NCBI RefSeq assembly: GCF_022014495.1
Contig: NZ_JAKLSQ010000019.1
Location: 1-64,000 of the forward strand
Reading direction: 5' to 3'
Length of the DNA: 64,000 nucleotides
Source: Sandaracinobacteroides sayramensis
GTDB lineage: Bacteria > Pseudomonadota > Alphaproteobacteria > Sphingomonadales > Sphingomonadaceae
Made by a program: the position numbers and the translations under genes. The notes beneath the pieces are model-generated. The model worked only from the letters and a program-made list of their open reading frames with translations. It made no database searches and was not told the origin of the DNA. Position 1 is the stretch's first letter, and the number at the start of each line of letters is the position of its first letter. Shown piece after piece: positions 7,240-16,275 of the stretch.

Positions 7240-9033
7240 TCAACCGGCACCGGGCGAGGGAAATGCCAGATCGAGCCCGGGCAGCCCGTCCGCGCGCCAG
7301 CGGGCCAGCCGTTCGATATAGGGCATGGGGCCCGCCGGGTAGAAGTCGTTCAGGCTCGTGCCGGCCTCGCGCTGGCCCTCATAGCTGTAGTAGCCGGGCG
7401 TGCAGGCGGCCAGAAAGGCCCGGCGCGCCTGCGAACCTGCGACGATCTCTTCCACCCAGGCATCCTCGGCCTCTTGCGTGGGCTGGATGGTCTCCGCCCC
7501 TTTCCGGCGGGATTGCGCGATGACATGGGCGATGGTCAGGGTCTGCTCGTCGGCGACGTGCACATAGTTCACGGCCGCGCCCGCCTGGGCGATCGCCATC
7601 ATGAAGAAGTTCGGGAAGCCGCGCGTCTGCATGCCGTGCAGCGTCCGGCGCCCGTCCGCCCAATGCCGGGCCAGCGTTCGCCCGTCCGCGCCGATCACTT
7701 CCAGCCCGGCCTCCTCGCAATAGTCGGTCAGAAAATCGAAGCCCGTCGCGAACACCAGGCAATCGAGCGGATATTCGATTCCGCCCGCGACGACGCCGGC
7801 CGGCGTGATCCGCTCCACACCGCGGCCGTCGGTGTCGACGAGAGTCACGTTGCGGCGATTGAAGCTGTCGAGATACTCGTCGTGGAAGCATGGGCGCTTG
7901 CAGAAATAATGATAATAGGGCTTCAGCGCCTCGGCGGTCGCCTTGTCCTTCACCACCGCGTCCACCCGTTCTCGCACGCGCTCGGCCTTCCGCATCTCGG
8001 CCCGGCGGATCGCCTCCGCGTCGGCCACGGGCGTGCCGTCTTCCAGGCGTGGTGCCACGTTGCGGATGATGTCGGTCCAGCCGTCCTGCACCAGATCGAC
8101 GGGCGCGTAGCCGCCGCCGACGATCGTGGTGAAATTGTCGCGCCGCTCGCGCTGCCATCCGGGCTTCAGCCCGCTCAGCGCATCCGGGGCGAGCGGGCCG
8201 TTGTTGCGCACTTCGACGGAAGCGGGCGTGCGCTGGAACACATGGAGATGCCCGGCGGAAGCGGCGAGGTGCGGAATCACCTGCACCCCAGTCGAGCCGG
8301 TGCCGATGATGCCGACCCTTTTGTCGGCCAGCCCGTCGAGCCCGCCGGCTTCGTTGCCGCCGGTATAGGCATAGTCCCAGCGGCTGGTGTGGAAAGCATG
8401 GCCCGCGTAGCTTTCAATTCCCGGGATGCGGGGCAGCTTGGGGTTGCTGAGAAGGCCGGTGCAGGAGATGACGAAGCGCGCGGCGAGGCAGTCTTCGCGG
8501 CTGGTGAGAACCAGCCAGCGGGCGCGCGCCTCGTCCCAGCGGAGCCGGCGCGCCTCCGTCTGCAGCAGGGCAATGTCGTAAAGGCCGTAGCGCTCGGCCA
8601 GCTTGCGGCAATAGGCCTGGATTTCCGACGCACGCGGGTAGCGCTCGCTGGGCACATGGCCAAGTTCTTCGAGCATCGGCAGGTAGATGGTGGATTCCAC
8701 ATCGCAGGCGGCGCCGGGATAGCGGTTCCAGTACCAGGTGCCGCCGAAATCGGCGCCCTTCTCGATCAGCCGGATGTCGTCGATGCCCTGCTCGCGCAGC
8801 CGCGCCGCCGCGAGAAGGCCCGCGAAACCGCCGCCGATGATGAGCACTTCGCACTCGGCCTCCACCGCCGGGCGCTCGAAGGCCGGATCGGCGTGGGGAT
8901 CGCGCGCCATTGCGGCGAAGCGGGCGGACAGCGGTTCATATTGCGCCATGCCATCCGCGCGAACGCGCTTGTCCCGCTCCTGGGCATATCTGCGCTCGAG
9001 CGCCTCCAGATCGATTTCCGTCCCGTTCGCCAT
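7240..9033 (-). CDS. Flavin-containing (Baeyer-Villiger-type) monooxygenase
   Basis: A 597-residue class B flavoprotein monooxygenase that should use FAD and NADPH to insert oxygen next to a ketone or oxidise a heteroatom. The FAD-binding Rossmann motif is IIGGGFAGL near residue 70, and the NADPH-binding one is IIGTGSTGVQVIPHL near residue 230. Between them lies YAGHAFHTSRWDY, which matches the FxGxxxHxxxW Baeyer-Villiger fingerprint except for a Tyr at the first position. The long N-terminal extension before the FAD motif resembles cyclohexanone/phenylacetone monooxygenase-like proteins. The ATG at 9033 is preceded by GGAAGGAGGG. It lies 44 bp downstream of the PQQ dehydrogenase on the same strand. 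Confidence 0.88.
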   Translation of the reverse strand: MANGTEIDLEALERRYAQERDKRVRADGMAQYEPLSARFAAMARDPHADPAFERPAVEAECEVLIIGGGFAGLLAAARLREQGIDDIRLIEKGADFGGTWYWNRYPGAACDVESTIYLPMLEELGHVPSERYPRASEIQAYCRKLAERYGLYDIALLQTEARRLRWDEARARWLVLTSREDCLAARFVISCTGLLSNPKLPRIPGIESYAGHAFHTSRWDYAYTGGNEAGGLDGLADKRVGIIGTGSTGVQVIPHLAASAGHLHVFQRTPASVEVRNNGPLAPDALSGLKPGWQRERRDNFTTIVGGGYAPVDLVQDGWTDIIRNVAPRLEDGTPVADAEAIRRAEMRKAERVRERVDAVVKDKATAEALKPYYHYFCKRPCFHDEYLDSFNRRNVTLVDTDGRGVERITPAGVVAGGIEYPLDCLVFATGFDFLTDYCEEAGLEVIGADGRTLARHWADGRRTLHGMQTRGFPNFFMMAIAQAGAAVNYVHVADEQTLTIAHVIAQSRRKGAETIQPTQEAEDAWVEEIVAGSQARRAFLAACTPGYYSYEGQREAGTSLNDFYPAGPMPYIERLARWRADGLPGLDLAFPSPGAG

Positions 9034-9077
9034 CTTCGAAGCGCCCTCCTTCCCGGTTTCCGTCGCCAGCCGGCCGG

Positions 9078-11165
9078 CTATGGCTTGGATCGCGCCGGCG
9101 GCTCCGCCGCCTGCTGCTTCGCGATCTTCGCGCGATGGGAGACATAGGCGCGGATGTCCTCGATCTCCTTTTCGCTCAGCCAGGTCTTGAAGCTGATCAT
9201 CCCGCGGTCTTCCAGCACGCCGTCGACGAGGACCGCCCGCCAGGCATCCTTGTTTTCCAGCGTCCCGGATCGGCGCAGATCGGGCAGCACGCCGGCCGAT
9301 GCCGCGCCGGCGCCGTGGCAGCGGTAGCATTGCTGCGTGTAGAGCAGCCGGCCGGAATCGATCTGCTCCGTGGTGAAGCTCTCGGCGGAAGCGACCAGCG
9401 GCGGCGCCTCCCCGGGTTCATAGGCCGCCAGCCTGGCCGTGCCTCCCAGCTTGAAGACGAGAACCCGGCCGTTCGGGCGCGCCCTGGGCTTGTCCGCCCC
9501 TTCGCCCAGGCCGAAGCCGCCGCCATAGCCCGACAGAACCGCGACATACTGGGTTCCGCCGGCCTGGTAGCTGACCGGCCCGGCGATGATCCCGTCCTGG
9601 GCGGCATAGCTCCACAGCAGCTTGCCGTCCGTCGCATCCCGCGCCTCGAAACGCCCGAGGCCGGTTCCCTGAAAGACCAGATTGCCCGCGGTGGCCAGCA
9701 CGCCGCCATTCTGCAGCGTCGGGTGCGCGACGGACCAGACCTCGCGCTGCGCCACGGGATCCCAGGCGACGAGCCGGCCCTCGAAGCCGGCAGCGCCCTT
9801 GCGCGCCACTTCGGGATCGTCCGGCGCCTGCAGGTTGCGGTTGTCGATCGCATTGTTCCAAAGCCCGGGCACGAAGCGGAAGTTCGGATCCTGCCCGTAG
9901 AGGAACAGCGAATGGTAGACGGGCAGATAGACGAGCCCCGTCTTCGGGCTGAACGCCATCGGGTGCCAGCTGTGCGCGCCCAGCGCGTTCGGATACATCA
10001 GGAACGGCTTGTCCGTATAGCGGGCGTCGGGATTCTCCAGCGGCCGCCCCGTCTTCATGTCGACGCCGCTCGCCCAGTTCATGGGCACGAAATTGTTGGC
10101 GGAGATCAGCTTCCCGTCGGTGCGGTCCAGCACATAGAAGAAGCCGTTCTTCGGGGCCTGCATCAGCACCTTGCGTTCCTGCCCGCCGATGTCGAGCGTG
10201 GCGAGGATGATGGGCTGGGTGGCGGTGAAATCCCAGCTTTCGCCCGGGGTCTGCTGATAGTGCCATTTATAGGCGCCGGTGTCCGGGTCGAGGGCGATGA
10301 TCGACGACAGGAACAGATTGTCCCCCTTGCCGTCGGACCGCACATTGTGGTTCCAGGGGCTGCCGTTGCCGACGCCGATATAGAGCTGCTTCAGCTCGGG
10401 ATCATAGACGATCGCATCCCACACCGTGCCGCCGCCGCCATATTCGTGCCAGCGGCCCGCCCAGGTTGGCAATGCCGCGGTTTTCAGAATGTCGTCGGAC
10501 GCCGCGCCATCGGGCCCGGCCGCCGGATCCCCCGGAACGGTGTAGAAACGCCAGACCTGCTTGCCGGTTTTCACGGAATAGGCGCCGACATAGCCGCGCA
10601 CGCCATATTCCGCGCCCGCGTTGCCGATGATCACCTTGTCCCCCACCACGCGGGGGGCGCCGGTGATGGTATAGGGCTTTTCGGGATCGGTCGTCTGCGT
10701 CGACCAGAGCGGCTTGCCCGTCTTCGCGTCCAGCGCGATCAGCCGGCCATCGAGCGCGCCGAGGAAAACGCGCCCGTCGGACACCGCGACGCCGCGGGTG
10801 ATGACGTCGCAGCAGGCGTCGAAGCCCTTGCGGCCGGCGATTTCCGGATCATAGTGCCACAATTCCCGGCCGGTCGCCGCATCGAGGGCGTAGACGTGCG
10901 ACCAGGCCGCCGACACATACATGACGCCATCGACGACGATGGGTGTCGCTTCCTGCCCGCGATTGGAACCGAGCTCGAACGACCAGGCCAGCCCGAGCTT
11001 GTCGACATTGCCCGCATTGATCTCTTCGATCTTCGCGAAGCGCTGCTCCAGGTCGGTGCCGCCATGCACCGGCCATTCCGCGGACGGCGCCGAGCCTGCG
11101 CCGCAGCCCGCCAGCAGCGCCAGCGCCAGAAGGGCGCAAACCGCACGCCATGACGTCATGGCCAT
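9078..11165 (-). CDS. PQQ-dependent quinohemoprotein dehydrogenase (type II alcohol dehydrogenase family)
   Basis: Periplasmic oxidation of an alcohol or related substrate, with electrons passing from pyrroloquinoline quinone to a covalently bound heme c. Eight-bladed propeller W-motif repeats run through most of the 695 residues (for example YALDAATGRELWHYDPE and LIALDAKTGKPLWSTQT). The vicinal disulfide Cys pair of the family is present in DACCDVITRG, and the C-terminal cytochrome domain has one CxxCH (CYRCHG). The N-terminus shows a hydrophobic segment ending LLAGCGAG, a lipobox, so membrane anchoring is likely. The start is ATG 11165 (MAMTSW) or 11159; ribosome-binding signal is weak at both. 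The gene sits between an ABM-domain gene and the flavin monooxygenase. Confidence 0.9.
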   Translation of the reverse strand: MAMTSWRAVCALLALALLAGCGAGSAPSAEWPVHGGTDLEQRFAKIEEINAGNVDKLGLAWSFELGSNRGQEATPIVVDGVMYVSAAWSHVYALDAATGRELWHYDPEIAGRKGFDACCDVITRGVAVSDGRVFLGALDGRLIALDAKTGKPLWSTQTTDPEKPYTITGAPRVVGDKVIIGNAGAEYGVRGYVGAYSVKTGKQVWRFYTVPGDPAAGPDGAASDDILKTAALPTWAGRWHEYGGGGTVWDAIVYDPELKQLYIGVGNGSPWNHNVRSDGKGDNLFLSSIIALDPDTGAYKWHYQQTPGESWDFTATQPIILATLDIGGQERKVLMQAPKNGFFYVLDRTDGKLISANNFVPMNWASGVDMKTGRPLENPDARYTDKPFLMYPNALGAHSWHPMAFSPKTGLVYLPVYHSLFLYGQDPNFRFVPGLWNNAIDNRNLQAPDDPEVARKGAAGFEGRLVAWDPVAQREVWSVAHPTLQNGGVLATAGNLVFQGTGLGRFEARDATDGKLLWSYAAQDGIIAGPVSYQAGGTQYVAVLSGYGGGFGLGEGADKPRARPNGRVLVFKLGGTARLAAYEPGEAPPLVASAESFTTEQIDSGRLLYTQQCYRCHGAGAASAGVLPDLRRSGTLENKDAWRAVLVDGVLEDRGMISFKTWLSEKEIEDIRAYVSHRAKIAKQQAAEPPARSKP

Positions 11166-11259
11166 GCTTCGGCTGGCGGGATGCCCTGCGGGCATCGGTG
11201 TTGCGAACAAGGCGGATCTCCTCTCAAGAAAGGCCGGCTCGGCTCCAGGTGCGGGGGCG

Positions 11260-11553
11260 TCAGGGAAGATGGTCGAACGCCAGCACTTCGGGCTGGCCGG
11301 CGAGAAGCTCGCCGGTCGCCGCCAGGAAGACGGCCACATGCGGCTGGGCCATGTGCGCGTCGAAAGCGGCATCGCCGCTCCAGCGCTCATAAACCATGAA
11401 CTGCTCGCTGTCCGCGGAGCCGCTGTGCAGTTCGCAACAGACGCTTCCTTCTTCCTTGCCGCTTTCGAGGATGAGGGCGCGCAGCGCCGCCTCCAGTGCC
11501 GGGCCGCCGCCCGGTTTCGCCCGCATGAGCACTATCTTTGCTACTTCGGCCAT
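11260..11553 (-). CDS. Antibiotic biosynthesis monooxygenase (ABM) domain protein
   Basis: A 97-residue single-domain ferredoxin-like protein. The opening AEVAKIVLMRAKPG, the ALRALILESGKEEGSVCCELHSG core and the SADSEQFMVYERWSGDAAFDAHMAQPHV block are typical of the YgiN/ABM superfamily. Members are dimeric and include quinol monooxygenases, heme-degrading enzymes and proteins of unknown reaction; no specific reaction can be assigned here. It lies 47 bp after the TonB receptor and 94 bp before the PQQ dehydrogenase on the same strand, which suggests it belongs to the same catabolic transcript. Confidence 0.85.
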   Translation of the reverse strand: MAEVAKIVLMRAKPGGGPALEAALRALILESGKEEGSVCCELHSGSADSEQFMVYERWSGDAAFDAHMAQPHVAVFLAATGELLAGQPEVLAFDHLP

Positions 11554-11600
11554 GGTTGCTGCCTGAGCCTTTCGGGAAGGGGTTTCGGGGATGGACGGCG

Positions 11601-13946
11601 CTAGAAATCGACGCGGAGCTGCAGGCCGTAGGTGCGCGGCGGGCCGAAGCCGGCCGATTCCACCGAGAAGTTCTGGGCGCCGGCCGAGCCGCCCGTATAG
11701 TAGAGCTTGTTCGTGAGGTTCTTCACGAACAGGCTGGCGCTCACGCCGCTGTCGAACATGTCCGCCCAACCCAGCCGCATGTTGATGAGCGTGTAGGCCG
11801 GAAGCTGCGTTCCAGGCTGGATCGTGCCCCCCAGGTTCGAAAAATAGAAGGAGGACTGGTGGTAGATGTCGACGTGATAGTTGAGCGACCCCAGATCCCC
11901 CGGCAGCGGCATGCTTGCGTCGGCGAACATATTGCCCGAGAATTTCGGCACATCGCCGAACGGGCCATAGAATACGGGCTCGCCGAAGAGGCGGGATTCA
12001 TTCTTCGTGAACTTCGCGTCGGTGTAGGTCGCCGACCCGCCCAGCGTGAGCCAGGACGCCGGCCGCAGCGTGGCGTCCAGCTCGAACCCGCGAATGCGCG
12101 ATTCCGGCACATTGATGGTCGCCGAAGAGGCGGTGCCGGCGATCACCACATAGGCGGTCTTCTGGATGTTCGTGACCCATGCATTGTAAAGTGCGAGGTT
12201 CACGCGCAACGGCACGCCGCCTGCGCTTCCATCATATTTCGCGCCGATCTCCACGTCCCGCACGCGCTCGGGAAGGAAGAAGTTGCCGCCCGGATCCTCG
12301 GCGGCCGTCAGCGGCTCGGGCGTCGGCGGGTTGAACGGATTGAAGCCGCCGCGGCGCCAGCTTCCGCGCGTGGAGGCGTAGATCATGAGATCGGAACTGA
12401 TCCGGTAGTCGAGCGTCGCGGTCCAGCTCGGATCGCTTTGCCTGACGCGCTGCGGCTGGCCGGCGCCGAAGACCGATCGGTCGCCCTGGACGAGCGTGAC
12501 CTTTTCCCAGGTGTAGCGGCCGCCGAGGGTGAAGTTCAGCTCGTCGGTCAGCTTGTAGGTCGCCTGCGCGAACACCGCCGTCGACTTGTTGCCGGTGCGC
12601 GCGTCATAGGCCACCGAGGCATTGATCGCGCTGAGCCAGAGCGGGGAGAAATAGTCTTCCGTCGAATCGATGTAGAACAGGCCCACAAGCCAGGTCAGCC
12701 GGTCGTCGGCGCTCTTGCCCTGCAGCTGCAGTTCGTTCGAGAAGGTCTTGGTTGCAACCGTCTCGATCGGCAGATCTTCCCCCGTGAGCACGGCGTCAGG
12801 CGCATATTGCTGGATGAACGGATAGGGAGAATAGTCGGTGTCGTAGTGAATCCTGGTCTTCGAATAGGAGTAGCCGAAGATATTCTTGAGCGAGATATTG
12901 TCGGTCAGATCCACAGTCGTCCTATTGACGACCATGTCGCTGCGCGCCCTCAGGCCGAAATCGGCATTTTGATTGACGACATGCTTGCCCTGCGAGCGCT
13001 GGAACTCGGGCAGCGTTTCAAATCCGCCAGGATAGACGAAGCCGGTGGGATAGTTCGCGAAGATCCTGCCCGCCAGCAGATCCGAGAAGAAGGGCTGATT
13101 GTCGGGCGAGTAGGTGCAGGAGTTGAAGCCCGAAGGGTCGCCGCACGGAATCGCATAGAATGCGGTGTTGGGGGCATTGGTGCCGGTCGTCATGCCGGCC
13201 TGCACCATCAATATGTTGGAGATGCTGTCGGTGGGCTTCACCGCGAGCGTGACGCGCCCTGAACGCTCCTGCTTGTCGCCGAGCATTCGGCCGTCGTAGA
13301 GGTTGCGCACGAAAGCGCCGCCCGAGGTCGCCGTGCCGGCGAGGCGCAGCAGCACTTGGTCCTCGCTGATCGGCAGGTCGACGGCGCCGTCCGTGATCAG
13401 CCGGTCGTAATTGCCATATTGGATGGAAGCATAGCCGCCGAAATCCTCGCCCGGCTCCTGCGTCTGGAACAGCACCGCCCCGCCCGTCGAGTTGCGGCCG
13501 AACAAGGTGCCCTGAGGGCCCTTGACCGCCTGCACGCTTTGCAGATCATAGAGCGGCGTCGAAGCGGAGACGGGATAGGGCACTTCGTTGACATAGGGCT
13601 GGACCCCGGGCGGCGAGCCCGAATAGGCATCCACCGATTCCCCGCGCATCACGAAATTGAGCTGGTTGTTGTTGTTGCCCGAGCGGATGATGAGGCCCGG
13701 GATCGCCAGTTGCAGATCCGCCTCGGTGCGGACCCCGCGCGTCTGCAATGTGCTCGCGCTCAACGCCGTCACGGCGACGGGCACGTCCTGCAGGGTCTCG
13801 GTGCGCCGCCGGGCGGTGACGAGGATTTCCTCCAGCTGGCCACCGTCGCTCGCGGCCTCGGGCGCGGTGCCTTGCTGGGCCCAGGCCGGCATGGCGGAAC
13901 TGGCCAGCAGCGCCGCCATGGCGCGTGACAGAATGCGAAAAGTCAT
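11601..13946 (-). CDS. TonB-dependent outer-membrane receptor
   Basis: A 781-residue receptor of the sphingomonad catabolic type. A signal peptide ends near PAWAQQ, then a TonB-box-like ILVTARRR and the plug domain follow (LQDVPVAVTALSAS, TEADLQLAIPGL, VKGPQGTLFGRNSTGGAVLF), and then a beta-barrel ending with an aromatic residue (LQLRVDF). The start is ATG 13946: GGGGAGG at 13954-13960 on the minus strand gives a 7-nt spacing, whereas the alternative ATG at 13952 sits too close to it. No FecR or sigma-factor neighbour is visible. It heads a minus-strand run with ABM, PQQ dehydrogenase and flavin monooxygenase genes, so uptake of the catabolic substrate is the likeliest role (inference). Confidence 0.92.
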   Translation of the reverse strand: MTFRILSRAMAALLASSAMPAWAQQGTAPEAASDGGQLEEILVTARRRTETLQDVPVAVTALSASTLQTRGVRTEADLQLAIPGLIIRSGNNNNQLNFVMRGESVDAYSGSPPGVQPYVNEVPYPVSASTPLYDLQSVQAVKGPQGTLFGRNSTGGAVLFQTQEPGEDFGGYASIQYGNYDRLITDGAVDLPISEDQVLLRLAGTATSGGAFVRNLYDGRMLGDKQERSGRVTLAVKPTDSISNILMVQAGMTTGTNAPNTAFYAIPCGDPSGFNSCTYSPDNQPFFSDLLAGRIFANYPTGFVYPGGFETLPEFQRSQGKHVVNQNADFGLRARSDMVVNRTTVDLTDNISLKNIFGYSYSKTRIHYDTDYSPYPFIQQYAPDAVLTGEDLPIETVATKTFSNELQLQGKSADDRLTWLVGLFYIDSTEDYFSPLWLSAINASVAYDARTGNKSTAVFAQATYKLTDELNFTLGGRYTWEKVTLVQGDRSVFGAGQPQRVRQSDPSWTATLDYRISSDLMIYASTRGSWRRGGFNPFNPPTPEPLTAAEDPGGNFFLPERVRDVEIGAKYDGSAGGVPLRVNLALYNAWVTNIQKTAYVVIAGTASSATINVPESRIRGFELDATLRPASWLTLGGSATYTDAKFTKNESRLFGEPVFYGPFGDVPKFSGNMFADASMPLPGDLGSLNYHVDIYHQSSFYFSNLGGTIQPGTQLPAYTLINMRLGWADMFDSGVSASLFVKNLTNKLYYTGGSAGAQNFSVESAGFGPPRTYGLQLRVDF

Positions 13947-14363
13947 GATCATCCTCCCCATGATTATCGCCATGTGACGGGTGGTCGGCCGCAGTGCGCG
14001 CAAGACGCGAGGATGGCCGGCCACGACATCGACTGGTCGTTGTTGAAAGACTTCTTCCTTCCCCGCGGCGCCGTCGCGCAACATTCGCGGCATGCCAATC
14101 GCGCCAAAAACAGTGCGAAACGCGCATGCGCCGCTTCGGGCGCCGAATGGCCTCGGCGTGCGTTCGACGGCCCGGCAAGCTGCGGCCGAACGGGCCGGCC
14201 CCGAGCGCAAAAACTGTCTTGGCTGTGCCGGGGCCACCGGGCAGATTCCATGCAATGTCTCCGATGCGGGCTTCAGACAGCGGGTGCGGGAACCATCGGC
14301 GCCGTCCGGCCCGGAGGACGGACGCATTCGCGTTTCGTCCCATCGTTCGACGGCGGGACGGGT
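13947..14363. other. 417-bp intergenic stretch upstream of the TonB receptor
   Basis: It lies between the 3' end of the SDR gene and the receptor start, both on the minus strand, so it should hold the promoter of the receptor operon. I see no convincing -35/-10 pair, RNA gene, terminator or coherent protein. Open frames here have no recognisable content and run across the flanking genes. Confidence 0.6.
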
Positions 14364-15143
14364 TCAGGGGCGTTCGGGCGTCCAGGCCGATGTCAGGGCA
14401 TATTCCGAGAGATATTTGGTCGAGCTCCAGCCGCCGTCCACCGCGATGGTCTGCCCGTTGATGAATTCGGCGCCGGGCGAGCAGAGAAAGGCGATCGTGC
14501 TGGCGATATCCTCCACTTCCCCAAGCCGGGGATAGGGCGTGACATCGTTGTTCATCCGGCGGAAGGTCTCATCCTCGAACCGCCCCTCGGTCATCGGCGT
14601 GGGAATCACGCCGGGCGCAACGGCGTTGGAGCGAATGCCCTGAGGGCCATATTGGCAGGCGAGATGCTGGGTGAGGCCCGTCATTCCCGCTTTCGCTGCG
14701 GAATAGGCGCCTCCGCGCCAGCCGCCGATCACCGCATAGGTGGAAGTGACGTTCACGATGCCGGCTCCGCGGCGCAGATGCGGCAGCACCTCCCGGATCA
14801 GCCGGAACGGCGCGCGCAGCATCAATCCCAGAACATGGTCCAGCGTCTCGTCATCCGCTTCATGCACCGGCTTCGGCCGCCCGACGCCTGCATTGTTGAT
14901 CAGGAAATCGATCCGCCCGAACCGCTCGAGCGCGGCCGCGACGATCCGGCGCGGCGCGTCCTCATCCATCAGGTCCACGGCCACGGTCGCCACGCGGGCG
15001 GCATCGCCCACGGCGCCGGGAAGCTCCGCAAGCTTTTCCGCGTCGCGGCCGGTTCCGACGATCGACATCCCCGCCCCGGCGAGTTTGCGAGCGGTTCCCA
15101 GGCCGATGCCGCTGCCCGCCCCGGTGATGATCGCAACTTTCAT
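14364..15143 (-). CDS. Short-chain dehydrogenase/reductase (SDR)
   Basis: A classical 259-residue SDR using NAD(P). The cofactor motif TGAGSGIG is near residue 7, NNAG in FLINNAGVG near residue 90, and the catalytic set shows Ser in VNVTSTYAV, then Tyr and Lys in YSAAK. The C-terminal GAEFINGQTIAVDGGWS is typical of 3-oxoacyl reductase-like members. The substrate is undetermined. The ATG at 15143 follows the acyl-CoA dehydrogenase subunit gene by 15 bp, so the two are co-transcribed and the enzyme probably acts on a hydroxy- or keto-intermediate of the same pathway. Confidence 0.88.
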   Translation of the reverse strand: MKVAIITGAGSGIGLGTARKLAGAGMSIVGTGRDAEKLAELPGAVGDAARVATVAVDLMDEDAPRRIVAAALERFGRIDFLINNAGVGRPKPVHEADDETLDHVLGLMLRAPFRLIREVLPHLRRGAGIVNVTSTYAVIGGWRGGAYSAAKAGMTGLTQHLACQYGPQGIRSNAVAPGVIPTPMTEGRFEDETFRRMNNDVTPYPRLGEVEDIASTIAFLCSPGAEFINGQTIAVDGGWSSTKYLSEYALTSAWTPERP

Positions 15144-15158
15144 GCCCGTCCGCCTCCT

Positions 15159-16112
15159 TCAGGCCGCCTGCGCGACCGGCATGGCCGCGATCCGCTCCAG
15201 CGCGGTTTCCACGCCGCCGCCTATCGCCACCAGCAATCGCGCCCGCTTCAGGAACAGATGCGGATCCGCTTCGTCGCTGAAGCCGATCGCGCCGTGAATC
15301 TGGATGCTGGCGCCGGCATTGCCGATCGCCGCCCGCGCCGCCACCGCGAAGGCGCTTTCCGCGAGGAAAGCGGCATCCGCCCGGCCTTGGTCGATCGCCA
15401 GCGCCGCGAAGGTGACAAGATCACCCGCCTCCCGCGCGGCGACCGCCATGTTCGCGCAGTGGTGCTTCACCGCCTGAAAGCTGCCGATGGGGCGCCCGAA
15501 CTGCTCGCGCAGGCCAGCATAATCGGTCGCCGCGCCGAGAGTGGCCTCGGCGATGCCCGCCAGCGCGGCCGCATCGATCAGGCGCAGGCGCAGCAGGCCG
15601 TAGCCGTCGAACTGGCCGGATGTAGCCCCGAGATCGCCCAGATGCAGCAGCGGATCGAGCCATGGATTGCCGTCCACGGGCCGGAATTGGAACGGCCCGG
15701 AATGCAAAGCCGCGCCGCCTTCCCTCTGGCGCAGCAGCAGCGGCCCGATCGCGCCCGAGCCGACGGCCAGCACGCCGGCGCTTCCATGAAAGGCGGGGGT
15801 CGTCCGCTCGCCAGGCTTGTGCCGCCCGGCGTTTTCCGCGTGCACCGCGGCCAGTGTCGCGAACACGTCCGCGCCCGCCAGGCGGCGGCCAAGCGCGTTG
15901 GCCAGCAACGCCTCTTCCAGCGCCCCCAGCCCCGAACCGCCGGCGCTTTCCGGCGCCGCCAGGCCGAAGAGGCCGAGCGCATCGAGCGCTTCCCAGGCGG
16001 ACGGGCTTTCCAGCGGAGAGTCGTGCAGCCGCGCAAGCGGCAGGATCGACACCAGCGCATCGTCCAGTTCGGCGATCAAAGCACGCTGGCTGCGGCTCGG
16101 CTGATATCGCAT
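15159..16112 (-). CDS. Acyl-CoA dehydrogenase, short subunit
   Basis: At 317 residues this is clearly shorter than a full acyl-CoA dehydrogenase (about 380). The C-terminal helical domain is recognisable (REQFGRPIGSFQAVKHHCANM; IQIHGAIGFSDEADPHLFLKRARLL, the FAD-contacting QxxGxxG-like region), while the middle beta-domain is reduced. Such short chains pair with a full-length partner in the heteromeric dehydrogenases of steroid side-chain degradation (FadE26-27 and FadE28-29 in mycobacteria). ATG 16112 is chosen; a GTG three codons earlier is possible. The probable partner is one of the full-length chains encoded at 19201-22414. It is followed closely by the SDR gene. Confidence 0.82.
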   Translation of the reverse strand: MRYQPSRSQRALIAELDDALVSILPLARLHDSPLESPSAWEALDALGLFGLAAPESAGGSGLGALEEALLANALGRRLAGADVFATLAAVHAENAGRHKPGERTTPAFHGSAGVLAVGSGAIGPLLLRQREGGAALHSGPFQFRPVDGNPWLDPLLHLGDLGATSGQFDGYGLLRLRLIDAAALAGIAEATLGAATDYAGLREQFGRPIGSFQAVKHHCANMAVAAREAGDLVTFAALAIDQGRADAAFLAESAFAVAARAAIGNAGASIQIHGAIGFSDEADPHLFLKRARLLVAIGGGVETALERIAAMPVAQAA

Positions 16113-16240
16113 CCCTCTCACCCCGCTCGTCGACGCGCCAACCGCACGCCTAGCCCCCCTATCATGCGGAGCTCAGGGCGTATTGACCCCAGGAGACTGA
16201 GCGGCGACTTGAGGCGACAGGCGCAGGGCGAAGGAAGGCT

Positions 16241-16275
16241 GGGGCTTCAATCCTCGGGGGGCTTCAATCCTCGGG
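16241..16275. repeat. 17-bp tandem duplication across the stop codon of the AraC gene
   Basis: GCTTCAATCCTCGGGGG occurs from 16244 and again, with only its last two bases differing, from 16261. The second copy contains the stop codon of the AraC gene (16264-16266, minus strand). The 17-bp period means the other copy is out of frame and lies in the 3' untranslated region. Confidence 0.85.

Noticed and set aside
13994-14535. Possible small genes in the gap upstream of the TonB receptor
   Set aside because: No ribosome-binding site, Arg/Pro-rich composition, and overlap with the SDR gene; no homology recognisable.
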